Shown: positions 46,201-53,279 of the stretch, piece by piece
How the letters are laid out: each line of letters starts with the position of its first letter
How positions within the stretch are numbered: position 1 is the first letter of the stretch
Assembly (NCBI GenBank): GCA_013390605.1
Contig: JACAUB010000001.1
Coordinates: 2,572,745-2,626,023 of the forward strand
From: Bacteroidota bacterium
Lineage (GTDB): Bacteria; Bacteroidota; Bacteroidia; Bacteroidales; Cfx3-03
Reading direction: 5' to 3'
DNA: 53,279 nt
Translations under genes and position numbers: made by a program
Notes under the pieces: model-generated
What the model saw: only the letters and a program-made list of their open reading frames with translations
What the model was told of the DNA's origin: nothing
Databases searched by the model: none

Positions 46201-46394
46201 GTACAGTACTTGTTACTTTATTAGCAATCTTTATCTTTGGTGGAGATGTAATCCGCGGATTTACATTCGCGCTATTGTTTGGTGTTATTGTTGGAACTTA
46301 CTCATCAATTTTCAACGCTACCCCAATTGCTTATGACCTCATTATGTGGCAGAAACGCAGAGAAGCTAAAAAAGCTGCTGCTCTAAAAAAATAA
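43251..46394 (+). CDS. secDF: Fused SecDF protein translocase subunit
   Basis: This 1047-residue protein fuses SecD (about 1-705) and SecF (about 715-1040). SecD features: first transmembrane helix at the N-terminus, LGLDLKGGMNVTMEI, ARIDRFGVVQPNIQ, ILIELPGI, and the membrane block with MGIAVDANVLIYERIREEL. SecF features: LGIDFTGGRSYIVRFD and a second block with TVIGYSITDSVIIFDRIREY. Twelve helices are expected. A Lys/Ala-rich insert (about 285-365) with degenerate KKAD/KAEPAK motifs lies in the periplasmic part of SecD. Family role: uses proton-motive force to drive late steps of Sec export. It has its own promoter and is closed by a strong terminator. Confidence 0.96.
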   Translation: MQNKGAIRLFAIAFAVVCLYELSFNIWTTNVESKAKTFADTEAIHKLAKDLAKGDMAKENVILDSLVKGKEKHYLDSVSTKTVLNLGFKKFTYKDVKEREINLGLDLKGGMNVTMEISVADIIRGMAGNTKNPVFNKALDMAIEREKKEAKDIVTLFGQSFAQVDPNARLAPIFNRVEYSDRIHPTSTNKEVLKVIRDEANNAISRTFNILRARIDRFGVVQPNIQKLESSDRILIELPGIKEPERVRKLLQGSAKLEFWETYKMKDVVPYLMEANNRLAGMEVLSDSTKKNDSVKKADSSKVAPAAKTIAKATPAKKAEPAKVDASKTKNALLEKLGEAKKATEGKGNLSDKAKKNNLFAYLMPNVDRQSGQPGPGSTVGYASIKDTAAINKMLKVVKESFPKNMILAWTVKPEKTAPDVLELIALRVTSRDGSAPLGGDVIVNARQDFDQNGKVEISMKMNSEGARIWKRLTGANVGNQIAIVLDGFVYSAPNVNDEIPNGSSSISGSYSVEEAQDLANILQAGKLPAPARIVQEDVVGPTLGKEAIQAGTLSFIIAFVMVLLYMQLYYGKAGLVANVALLVNCFFLFGVLASLKAVLTLPGIAGIVITMGIAVDANVLIYERIREELRKGQGMRLAVKDGFGHALNAIIDGHATAILTGIVLYVFGSGPIQGFATTFVIGLLTSLFTAIFIPRLMLERMMDRNKVITYGNKFTNNLFTKVNIDFLGIRKILYCVSGVLIIISLISFATKGLNLGIDFTGGRSYIVRFDQPIKTNDIRESLTKQFGEGSEVKTLGASNQVKITTKYKINEDNLKIDNEIALKLYEALKTNYVNKQITFEEFSAKNGKIGIMNSQKVGPTIAADIKNKAIMSVFFALLIIFSYIALRFKKWQYGLGGVISLFHDTCLVVGVYSIFDGILPFPLEADQSFIAALLTVIGYSITDSVIIFDRIREYNKLYPKRDLLKNMDEGINHTIGRTVNTSGTVLVTLLAIFIFGGDVIRGFTFALLFGVIVGTYSSIFNATPIAYDLIMWQKRREAKKAAALKK

Positions 46395-46412
46395 GTATTA
46401 AAATAACTTGAT

Positions 46413-46442
46413 AAAAAAGTCCCAGACTACTGGGACTTTTTT
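46413..46442 (+). terminator. Intrinsic terminator of secDF
   Basis: AAAAAAGTCCCAG and CTGGGACTTTTTT form a 13-bp stem around ACTA. Its T-run directly joins the tatA -7 element. Confidence 0.9.
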
Positions 46443-46449
46443 ATTTTTG
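46442..46449 (+). promoter_or_regulatory. -7 promoter element of tatA
   Basis: TATTTTTG matches TAnnTTTG, 20 bases before the ATG, overlapping the end of the secDF terminator. Confidence 0.55.
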
Positions 46450-46469
46450 TACCCACAAATAAATTAGTT

Positions 46470-47042
46470 ATGTTAAGCAGTGTGTTATTATTTTTGGATA
46501 TGAGCGGTGGCGAAGTTGTTGTCATCGCTTTGGTTGCTCTATTAGTACTGGGGCCTCAAAAACTCGGAGATGTTGCTCGCAAAGCAGGAAAGATGATGAA
46601 TGAGGTTAAACGTGTTTCGAGTGATTTTACAGAACAGCTTAAACAAGAAACGGGAGGCCTTACTGAAGAGGTTCAGGGGATACGTGATTCAATCAGAGAT
46701 ACTGCCAATAATTTAAAAGACCAATTGCTAAAAGAGCAAGAATCGGTTGAAAAAAAAGCCACTGAAACACATTCAACCGAACATGTAGAAGAACCCATAC
46801 TTTCAGATGAAACAGCTAAGGCAGCAGAATCTGTTACGGATATTCCCTCTTCCGACATCTATCACATTTCAGCTTCAGAACCTGTAACACCACCCTACAA
46901 AGGATATAATAATGAATGTCATCCTTCCGAACTTGAAATAAATATTGCGAAAGAAGTAAAACCTACTCAACCCGAAGTTAGCCAACCAATAGTAAATGAG
47001 GCTGCTGCAGATCAAAAAAACACTTCTCAAACAAAAGATTAA
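46470..47042 (+). CDS. tatA: TatA/TatB-family twin-arginine translocase subunit with long tail
   Basis: This 190-residue protein has the Tat A/B fold: a short N-terminal transmembrane helix (about 12-28, GGEVVVIALVALLVLGP) with the Gly-Pro hinge, followed by an amphipathic helix KLGDVARKAGKMMNEVKR and a charged coiled-coil (about 50-95). The C-terminal half (about 95-190) is acidic, Ser/Thr/Pro-rich and probably disordered. Its length is more TatB-like (about 170) than TatA-like (about 90), so the A-versus-B assignment is open. Family role: pore or receptor part for folded-protein export. It follows secDF with its own promoter, 75 bases downstream. Confidence 0.85.
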   Translation: MLSSVLLFLDMSGGEVVVIALVALLVLGPQKLGDVARKAGKMMNEVKRVSSDFTEQLKQETGGLTEEVQGIRDSIRDTANNLKDQLLKEQESVEKKATETHSTEHVEEPILSDETAKAAESVTDIPSSDIYHISASEPVTPPYKGYNNECHPSELEINIAKEVKPTQPEVSQPIVNEAAADQKNTSQTKD

Positions 47043-47071
47043 CAATAAAGAAGAAGTTGTATCTTAGAGCC

Positions 47072-47079
47072 TAATTTTG
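47072..47079 (+). promoter_or_regulatory. -7 promoter element of the PorE-like gene
   Basis: TAATTTTG matches TAnnTTTG, 11 bases before ATG 47091 and 23 before the internal ATG 47103. Confidence 0.5.
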
Positions 47080-47090
47080 ACAAAGGTTAA

Positions 47091-49553
47091 ATGCGTCAAA
47101 CTATGAAGTCATATTTTTATTTGCTCTCTCTTCTCTTCGTCTTCCTTTTTGGGATAAATCAATCTCAAGCCCAAAACCGCTTTATCGAAGCTGCCGATCA
47201 GGCCTATACCAATCTTCAATATTCCATAGCGGCAACTAATTATAAAAAAGCATATACGAAAGCCAAATTAGCCGCTGAGAAAGAACGAATCTTATTTAGA
47301 CTGGCTGAATGTTATCGGTTTATAAACGATACCCATAATGCGGAAATAACCTACGGCAGTCTTGTCCGGAATGGCTATGGTCGCCAGAATTCTATGGTTC
47401 TTCTCTTTTACGCCGAAGCCCTAAGAGCGAATGAGAAGTATGAAGATGCCAAAGATATCTTTGAACAGTTTGCGAAAGCCGAACCTAAAGACCCCAGAGG
47501 ACAAAATGGAATTATCTCTTGCGATCAGGCAAAGAGATGGGCGCAAGCTCCTGGTAAGTATGAGGTAATCAATGAAAGAAAACTCAATTCAAGCGAAGAT
47601 GATTTCTCACCTGCCTTTGCCGATGTCAACTATCGTAGTTTAATATTTACTTCAGATCGTGATGCCTCAACCGGAAAATCGCTTGATGACTGGACCGGAA
47701 AGAATTTCAGTGATCTCTTTAGCTCATCCATCGATCAGAAAGGAATGTGGAGTGAACCTGTATTACTCGACGTAAGCGGCGTTATCAACACCAAAGCGAA
47801 CGAAGGTTCAGCCACAATGAATAGCACCTTCAACAGGCTCTATTTTACCCGCTGCCCTAACAATAAAGGTCGCGAATCTGGCTGCCAGATATGGTTTAGC
47901 AATAAAGGCGAAAACAGATGGACGAATCCAGAAATGATTCAGCTCAGCAAAGACAGTACAATAGCCATTGGACAACCTACATTGAGCAGTGACGAACTCA
48001 CCATTATCTTCTCTTGCGAAAAAGTGGGTGGATATGGAGGAAAAGACCTTTGGGTTTCGACCCGCAATTCAATTAATGAACCTTTTGGTGCACCTATGAA
48101 CTTAGGTCCTGAAATTAATACTCCCGGTGATGAGATGTTCCCATTTCTTTCGGGAGACTCAGTGCTCTATTTTTCTTCAAACGGACACATCGGAATGGGT
48201 GGTCTGGACATCTTCAAATCAAGCAGGACTGGAAACAGATGGTCCAAACCTCAGAATCTTTTACCACCAATCAATTCGAGTGCCGATGACTTTGGAATTA
48301 TTGTTGTACCTAAAGAAGACCGTGGATATTTCTGCTCAAACCGCAAAGGTGGTAAGGGAGGCGACGACATCTATTCATTCTCTCGTCCGCCTATAGTGTA
48401 TACGTTGAAAGGAGTTGTAAAGGACGATAGAAGTCTGCAATTTCTGGATGGGGCTAAAATAAAGCTACTAGGATCGAATGGTTCATCTGTTGAAACCCGA
48501 AGTGATCCAAAAGGAAACTATGGCTTCTCAAATAATCAATTGGAACCTAATGTAACCTATGATATTGAAGCCGGAAAAGATAATTACTTCACAAAGAAAG
48601 CCAGAGAAACTACTGTTGGAATAGATCGGAGTAAAGATTTTGTGATCAACTTTAACCTTGAACCTATTCCTGATAAGCCGGTAATTCTACCCGATATTCT
48701 CTACGATCTGGATAAATGGGATCTGAAACCCCAGTACCAGGATTCGTTACAAGGACTCATTCGTACACTGGAGGAAAACCCCAGATTGGTTGTTGAGTTA
48801 TCGTCACATACCGATGCAAGAGCAGGACTAGAATACAATGACCAACTTTCGCAAAAACGTGCAGAATCAGCGGTTAACTTCTTAATTGAAAGAGGTATAG
48901 ATCCAGGTCGTTTAAAGGCAAAAGGATATGGCAAACGGGTTCCCCGAACATTATCGCAAGATATGGTACGCGAGGGTTATACTTTCAAAGCCGGAACTGT
49001 AATCACTGAAGAATTTGTGGCCAGCCTACCCGATAAACCTACGCAGGAAGCTGCCCACCAAATGAATCGACGTACAGAGTTTAAAGTCTTGAGCAAAGAC
49101 TTTATTCCAAAACCGATCAACAAAGCGATTACTCCACATATCGAAATAGTGACAGTCCCTGATCAGGATTCTGTAAAGCTGACTTCGGATGAAGAAGGAT
49201 TTCTAATCATTCCGGTTATTGCCAATGGCATTAATTATTCCGTATCATTAGCTGAGGGTGATGACAGTTATCTTCATTTCTCTAAACCAGAGACCTTGAA
49301 GCTATTAAAAGAAGGCGTGATTTCGAAAAACGACTTTGATGGAGATTCAGAAGCAGTATTGGCGAATAGCACGGTTGCCGATAAAGCCGTATTCAAACTC
49401 CGTGAAGTACGAATTGGAACCAAGACCATCAAAAACATCAAGGCAAGCGTGTCGGCTCTTCAAAAAGTTTCCATCATGATGGGCGAAGAGATGCTTTCAC
49501 GCTTTGGACAATACACTCTCGATCGAAAGAAAAAACTATTAATCTTAAAATAA
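47091..49553 (+). CDS. PorE-like OmpA-family protein (TPR, beta-propeller, regulatory domain, OmpA)
   Basis: This 820-residue protein has a signal peptide (KSYFYLLSLLFVFLFGINQSQAQ), TPR-like helices (about 28-150), a WD40-like PD40 beta-propeller (about 165-430; repeated ...LIFTSDRD, RLYFTRCP, TIIFSCEK, VLYFSSNG, RGYFCSNR), a carboxypeptidase-regulatory-like domain (about 438-520) and an OmpA domain (about 540-670) with SSHTDARAGLEYN and QLSQKRAESAVNFL, which carry the peptidoglycan-binding Asp and Arg. The domain order equals PorE, a T9SS component that anchors the machine to peptidoglycan. Paralogues with similar layout exist, so PorE identity is likely but not proven. A roughly 150-residue C-terminal extension follows. 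Start ATG may be 47091 or 47103. Confidence 0.8.
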   Translation: MRQTMKSYFYLLSLLFVFLFGINQSQAQNRFIEAADQAYTNLQYSIAATNYKKAYTKAKLAAEKERILFRLAECYRFINDTHNAEITYGSLVRNGYGRQNSMVLLFYAEALRANEKYEDAKDIFEQFAKAEPKDPRGQNGIISCDQAKRWAQAPGKYEVINERKLNSSEDDFSPAFADVNYRSLIFTSDRDASTGKSLDDWTGKNFSDLFSSSIDQKGMWSEPVLLDVSGVINTKANEGSATMNSTFNRLYFTRCPNNKGRESGCQIWFSNKGENRWTNPEMIQLSKDSTIAIGQPTLSSDELTIIFSCEKVGGYGGKDLWVSTRNSINEPFGAPMNLGPEINTPGDEMFPFLSGDSVLYFSSNGHIGMGGLDIFKSSRTGNRWSKPQNLLPPINSSADDFGIIVVPKEDRGYFCSNRKGGKGGDDIYSFSRPPIVYTLKGVVKDDRSLQFLDGAKIKLLGSNGSSVETRSDPKGNYGFSNNQLEPNVTYDIEAGKDNYFTKKARETTVGIDRSKDFVINFNLEPIPDKPVILPDILYDLDKWDLKPQYQDSLQGLIRTLEENPRLVVELSSHTDARAGLEYNDQLSQKRAESAVNFLIERGIDPGRLKAKGYGKRVPRTLSQDMVREGYTFKAGTVITEEFVASLPDKPTQEAAHQMNRRTEFKVLSKDFIPKPINKAITPHIEIVTVPDQDSVKLTSDEEGFLIIPVIANGINYSVSLAEGDDSYLHFSKPETLKLLKEGVISKNDFDGDSEAVLANSTVADKAVFKLREVRIGTKTIKNIKASVSALQKVSIMMGEEMLSRFGQYTLDRKKKLLILK

Positions 49554-49573
49554 TCAGCACTATTGTCACATTG

Positions 49574-49605
49574 AAAGCGCACTCTCAAGAGAATGCGCTT
49601 TTTTT
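49574..49605 (+). terminator. Terminator of the PorE-like gene
   Basis: AAAGCGCA and TGCGCTTT form the stem with CTCT-GAGA pairing inside, followed by a T-run that leads into the purM -7 element. Confidence 0.85.
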
Positions 49606-49606
49606 G

Positions 49607-49614
49607 TACCTTTG
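49607..49614 (+). promoter_or_regulatory. -7 promoter element of purM
   Basis: TACCTTTG, immediately after the preceding terminator; leader of about 27 bases. Confidence 0.65.
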
Positions 49615-49646
49615 CACATTATTTTACAACGCCTGCCATATTAACA

Positions 49647-50810
49647 ATGAGCGATAACAGATATACCGGCCGGGGTGTTTCGGCATCTAAAGAGGATGTG
49701 CACAATGCCATCCGAAATCTCGATAAAGGGTTATTTCCTAATGCCTTTTGTAAAATTCTTCCTGATATTTTAGGTGGCGACCCTAACTATTGCAACATCA
49801 TGCATGCCGATGGAGCCGGAACAAAAAGCTCATTAGCCTACCTCTACTGGAAAGAAACCGGCGATCTTTCTGTGTGGAAAGGAATTGCACAAGATGCAAT
49901 TGTAATGAATACAGACGACCTGCTTTGTGTTGGTGCTACCGATAATATTTTAGTTTCATCTACCATTGGCCGTAATAAGAACCTGATTCCTGGTGATGTG
50001 ATTGCAGCAATCATCAATGGTACAGAAGAGATACTCGAAGAACTCCGAAACCTTGGAATGGGCGTCTTCCTTACCGGAGGAGAAACAGCTGATGTAGGCG
50101 ATCTCGTTCGTACAATCATTGTCGATTCAACGGTTACGGCACGCATGAAACGTTCTGAAGTCATTGAAAACAATATCCAACCGGGTGATGTAATTGTTGC
50201 TTTATCATCTACCGGACAAGCTACTTATGAAAAACAGTACAACGGTGGAATGGGTAGTAATGGGCTTACCTCTGCCCGACATGATGTATTCAATAAATCG
50301 TATGCCTCAAACTACCCTGAAAGCTATGATCCTGCTATACCCACTGATTTAATCTTCTCAGGTAATTGCGCTTTAACGGATAAAACTGAAGTTGATGGAG
50401 TGAATGCAGGCCAGCTCGTCTTATCCCCCACCCGTACCTATGCTCCCGTAATCAAGGATATTCTCAACGAAATGCGTCTCCTGATTCATGGAATCATACA
50501 CTGTAGTGGTGGTGCCCAAACCAAAGTACTTCACTTTGCCAATAATGTACATATCATAAAAGACAATCTTTTTCCTACCCCTCCCCTGTTCAGCTTAATA
50601 CAACGTGAGTCGTCAACCGACTGGCAAGAGATGTATAAAGTGTTCAACATGGGGCATAGGATGGAACTTTATGTCGACCAGGCTCAAGCCCAACGTATCA
50701 TCGAAATCAGTCAATCGTATGGTATTGAGGCCAGAATAGCCGGGAGAGTCGAGGCTTTTAATGGAAAAAAATTGACCATAAAGTCAGCCCACGGCACTTT
50801 CGTTTACTAA
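49647..50810 (+). CDS. purM: Phosphoribosylformylglycinamidine cyclo-ligase (AIR synthetase)
   Basis: This 387-residue protein starts at ATG 49647 (MSDNRYTGRGVSASKEDVHN); an upstream in-frame ATG at 49593 would precede the promoter and is rejected. PurM features: MHADGAGTKSSLAYLY, the metal/ATP stretch AQDAIVMNTDDLLCVGATDN, TGGETADVGDLV, and GDVIVALSSTGQAT with a C-terminal domain containing HGIIHCSGGAQTKVLHF and VFNMGHRMELYV. Family role: step five of purine synthesis, closing formylglycinamidine ribotide to AIR using ATP. The Bacteroidota version is longer than the E. coli one (345). Confidence 0.93.
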   Translation: MSDNRYTGRGVSASKEDVHNAIRNLDKGLFPNAFCKILPDILGGDPNYCNIMHADGAGTKSSLAYLYWKETGDLSVWKGIAQDAIVMNTDDLLCVGATDNILVSSTIGRNKNLIPGDVIAAIINGTEEILEELRNLGMGVFLTGGETADVGDLVRTIIVDSTVTARMKRSEVIENNIQPGDVIVALSSTGQATYEKQYNGGMGSNGLTSARHDVFNKSYASNYPESYDPAIPTDLIFSGNCALTDKTEVDGVNAGQLVLSPTRTYAPVIKDILNEMRLLIHGIIHCSGGAQTKVLHFANNVHIIKDNLFPTPPLFSLIQRESSTDWQEMYKVFNMGHRMELYVDQAQAQRIIEISQSYGIEARIAGRVEAFNGKKLTIKSAHGTFVY

Positions 50811-50820
50811 TCCTTTTAAG

Positions 50821-50828
50821 TATCTTTG
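50821..50828 (+). promoter_or_regulatory. -7 promoter element of prfA
   Basis: TATCTTTG, right after purM; leader of about 18 bases before ATG 50852. Confidence 0.6.
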
Positions 50829-50851
50829 CACCCGCAAAACCAAAACCATTC

Positions 50852-51928
50852 ATGTTAGAGAAGTTAGAAGCTTTTAAAAAGCGTTTCGAAGAAATAAATG
50901 AAGAGATGAATCAGCCCGAAGTTATGGCTGACATGAAACGTTATGTCAAACTGAATAAAGATTACAAAAGTCTTCAACCTATCGTTGAAGCCTACGAAAA
51001 ATACAAACTCATCATCGACAATATTGAATCGGCCAAAGAAGTTTTAAAAACTGAAAAGGACGAAGAATTCCGAACGATGGCTCGCGAAGAGCTTGAGAGT
51101 TTGACCGAAGAGAAAGAGAATATGGAAGAAGAGATAAGAATTATGCTTATCCCTTCAGACCCGCAAGACGAAAAGAATGCCATCATCGAAATCCGTGCAG
51201 GTACCGGTGGTGATGAGGCAAGTATATTTGCCGGTGACATTTACAGAATGTACATGCGCTATTGCGAACAACGTGGCTGGAAGATGGAAGTCGACGACTT
51301 TACCGAAGGTACCGCTGGTGGATATAAAGAAATCATCCTCAATGTTACAGGCACAAACGTCTATGGTCAACTAAAATACGAATCAGGTGTTCATCGTGTT
51401 CAACGTGTTCCGGCAACAGAAACACAGGGGCGTATCCATACATCAGCAGCCTCTGTTGTTGTACTACCTGAAGCAGAAGAGTTTGATGTGGAAATAAAAC
51501 CCAGTGATATCCGTAAAGATACGTTCTGTTCTTCGGGTCCTGGCGGACAGAGTGTAAACACAACCTATTCAGCGGTTCGTTTAACACATGCTCCTACCGG
51601 AATCATTGTTTCAATTCAGGACGAAAAGTCGCAGATTAAAAATCTCGAAAAGGCAATGCGTATTCTTCGTACCCGTATTTACGAGTTGGAATATCAAAAG
51701 TATCTTGATGAAATCTCTTCGAAACGTAAGACAATGGTATCTACCGGAGACCGTTCAGCCAAGATCAGAACCTATAACTATCCTCAGGGTCGTATAACAG
51801 ATCACCGTATCAATATGTCGGTCTTTAATCTTGACGGCTTTATGAATGGTGGAATCCAGGATATGATCGATGCTTTACAGCTTGCCGAAAATGCAGAACG
51901 CTTAAAAGAAGCCATTAACGAAGTATAA
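50852..51928 (+). CDS. prfA: Peptide chain release factor 1
   Basis: This 358-residue protein has the RF1 layout: helical domain 1 (about 1-100), the EIRAGTGGDEASIFAGDIYRMY segment, the codon-recognition tripeptide Pro-Ala-Thr in RVQRVPATETQGR (specific for UAG/UAA), and GPGGQSVNT with the catalytic GGQ (about 230-232) that enters the peptidyl-transferase centre. Length matches the family (about 360). It has its own promoter and is followed after six bases by pyrF, which is probably co-transcribed. Confidence 0.97.
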   Translation: MLEKLEAFKKRFEEINEEMNQPEVMADMKRYVKLNKDYKSLQPIVEAYEKYKLIIDNIESAKEVLKTEKDEEFRTMAREELESLTEEKENMEEEIRIMLIPSDPQDEKNAIIEIRAGTGGDEASIFAGDIYRMYMRYCEQRGWKMEVDDFTEGTAGGYKEIILNVTGTNVYGQLKYESGVHRVQRVPATETQGRIHTSAASVVVLPEAEEFDVEIKPSDIRKDTFCSSGPGGQSVNTTYSAVRLTHAPTGIIVSIQDEKSQIKNLEKAMRILRTRIYELEYQKYLDEISSKRKTMVSTGDRSAKIRTYNYPQGRITDHRINMSVFNLDGFMNGGIQDMIDALQLAENAERLKEAINEV

Positions 51929-51934
51929 ACCAAT

Positions 51935-52768
51935 ATGACACGTTCAGATTTAATTCAGTTAATTCAAAGAAAGAAATCATTTCTCTGTGTAGGATTAGAT
52001 AGCGAACTATCAAAAATCCCAGCTCACCTTCTCGAAACCGAAGATCCCATCTTTGAATTTAACAAACAAATCATCGATGCAACGCTTGATCTAACGGTTG
52101 CCTATAAGCCCAATCTGGCTTTTTACGAAAGTCAGGGATTAAAAGGCTGGCAAAGTCTGGAGAAGACCATGAAATATCTGAATCAATTTAAAGATGAGGT
52201 GTTTACTATTGCGGATGCAAAACGTGGCGACATAGGAAATACATCACGTCTTTATGCACAGGCATTTCTTGATCCGGCTAGCTCAACGTTAAACTTCGAC
52301 TCCATCACTGTTGCGCCTTACATGGGCGAAGATTCAGTTTCACCCTTCCTTAGTTATGAAAACAAATGGGTGATTTTGTTAGCCCTTACCTCCAATAAAG
52401 GAGCCTTTGATTTTCAGTTATTCGAAAATGCAGAAGGCAAAAAATTGTATCAGGAGGTATTAGCGAAATCATCAACGTGGGGAAACGAAGGAAACATGAT
52501 GTATGTTGTGGGTGCCACGAAGGCTGAAATGCTTGCTGATATCCGCAAAATCATTCCTAATCACTTTTTGCTGGTTCCCGGAGTAGGTGCTCAGGGAGGT
52601 AGCCTCGCCGAGGTTGCTAAATATGGTCTAACGAAAGATTGCGGGTTACTGATCAATGCTTCCCGATCTATCATTTTCGCATCCAAGGATACCGACTTTG
52701 CTGAGAAAGCAAGAGCTGAAGCATTAAGTATGCAACTTGAAATGAAAGAAATTTTGAATACAATATAA
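51935..52768 (+). CDS. pyrF: Orotidine 5'-phosphate decarboxylase (type 2)
   Basis: This 277-residue protein is a long-form OMP decarboxylase. It has [14 protein letters not shown] at the N-terminus, [13 protein letters not shown], the catalytic [11 protein letters not shown] (Asp-Lys pair near 90-91), and [16 protein letters not shown] and [12 protein letters not shown] for phosphate binding. Family role: last step of UMP synthesis. It starts 6 bases after prfA stops, so both are likely one transcript. The type 2 form is usual in Bacteroidota, replacing the shorter (about 230) form. Confidence 0.95.
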   Translation: MTRSDLIQLIQRKKSFLCVGLDSELSKIPAHLLETEDPIFEFNKQIIDATLDLTVAYKPNLAFYESQGLKGWQSLEKTMKYLNQFKDEVFTIADAKRGDIGNTSRLYAQAFLDPASSTLNFDSITVAPYMGEDSVSPFLSYENKWVILLALTSNKGAFDFQLFENAEGKKLYQEVLAKSSTWGNEGNMMYVVGATKAEMLADIRKIIPNHFLLVPGVGAQGGSLAEVAKYGLTKDCGLLINASRSIIFASKDTDFAEKARAEALSMQLEMKEILNTI

Positions 52769-53110
52769 TATACGTTTCGGCCGGTAGAGATTATAATCGG
52801 TACTTCTGATCCGTTCAAATTTGATTTGTTAAATAATACCGGGATTTCCCACCTTGCTAAAAAGGACAGATTACAAACCGAAACCATCTGTTGAAAGATT
52901 TATTTTTTATATGCAGGTTTGTATCAAGTAATTGTAACGACAAAAAATAAAAAGCCATCACTATATAAATAGATGATGGCTTTTTATTTTTGTAATGGTT
53001 CCACTAAGACGGGATCAATATGGATCAGACATAAATACTGGTAAGAACATCCACCTTATCATTCTAATAAACAACGTTATTTCTACAGATTAACAAATAT
53101 CCGCTACTTG
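52769..53110. other. Intergenic region after pyrF
   Basis: No gene seen; contains the bidirectional terminator at 52949-52985 between convergent pyrF and DUF190 genes. Confidence 0.6.
52949..52985. terminator. Bidirectional intrinsic terminator
   Basis: AAAAAGCCATCA and TGATGGCTTTTT form a 12-bp stem, A-run and T-run on each side. Confidence 0.9.
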
Positions 53111-53279
53111 CTAAAAACTAAAAAACGGTTTCTTTTTCTCTCCTTTTTTATAGAAAAGTACATCTGCTCGTTCGCATGTCACCAGACATCCAGTCCTGAC
53201 CAGTTCCAGATAGGGTTTTAACGAGCTAAAGAAAGCGTCAATTTTTTCTGCATCATCAACAATCTCAATAACCATAGGT
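53111..53279 (-). CDS. DUF190 (PII-like) protein, C-terminal part only
   Basis: The frame enters from beyond the window and stops at 53111. The visible 55 residues read PMVIEIVDDAEKIDAFFSSL, then TGCLVTCERADVLFYKKGEKK, matching the C-terminus of DUF190 proteins (PII-like fold, often next to the fluoride exporter gene crcB). The start and any crcB gene lie outside. It converges on pyrF. Confidence 0.75.
   Translation of the reverse strand, partial: PMVIEIVDDAEKIDAFFSSLKPYLELVRTGCLVTCERADVLFYKKGEKKKPFFSF

Noticed and set aside
49593..49646. Upstream start for purM
   Set aside because: It lies inside the terminator and before the -7 element, and the added residues are not PurM-like.

Overview
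The window comes from a chromosome of the phylum Bacteroidota, most likely order Bacteroidales and a type IX secretion (T9SS) user. The evidence is: many genes carry the Bacteroidota -7 promoter element TAnnTTTG; Rho has a long low-complexity insert; SecD and SecF are fused; one secreted FG-GAP protein ends in a T9SS sorting domain; and an 820-residue protein has the PorE-like layout TPR / beta-propeller / regulatory domain / OmpA. I cannot name the genus; a Paludibacter-like or related lineage is a guess.

Layout. (1) 1-5.9 kb: the 5' part of map (methionine aminopeptidase), a divergent AraC-type regulator, scrambled remnants of the Mg-chelatase-like gene comM/yifB on both sides of an AAA ATPase gene that is bracketed by long palindromes, a frameshifted double-HTH XRE gene, and a tandem pair of small secreted proteins. 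(2) 5.9-11.6 kb: a visibly more G+C-rich mobile-element block with an accessory protein, an excisionase-type HTH protein, a VirE/BT4734-type primase-helicase followed by an iteron-like region, and a CHAP-domain lysin. (3) 11.6-21.2 kb: an A+T-rich island of defence-type and decayed genes: KilA-N protein, Mrr-type endonuclease, a collapsed type I restriction locus (hsdM/rhuM/hsdS pieces), a truncated Abi_2 gene, a HEAT-like protein and small membrane proteins, punctuated by REP-like hairpins and a 110-bp repeat in front of two of the genes. (4) 21.4-22.7 kb: a three-gene operon (unknown 264-residue protein, two small membrane proteins) whose base composition matches block 2 and which may belong to the same element. 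(5) 22.7-53.3 kb: ordinary core genome: DPP III, gcvT, rho, an ECF sigma/anti-sigma/periplasmic operon, a GH3-serine hydrolase fusion, tpx, tRNA-Leu, an LruC lipoprotein, a six-hairpin glycosidase, an FG-GAP T9SS cargo protein, a CorC-type transporter, secDF, tatA, a PorE-like OmpA protein, purM, prfA, pyrF and the 3' end of a DUF190 gene.

The part most likely to be undescribed is the pairing of a primase-helicase replicon (8.3-10.7 kb) with a lysin and a separate unknown-plus-holin-like operon (21.4-22.7 kb), with no integrase, terminase, portal or recognisable capsid gene in the window. Core genes show compact expression signals: several -7 elements lie only 4 to 11 bases before the start codon (AraC, second secreted paralogue, CorC, OmpA/PorE-like), predicting leaderless or nearly leaderless mRNAs, and two intrinsic terminators run directly into the next promoter. 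Calls rest on reading translated sequence and family knowledge; no database search was run.
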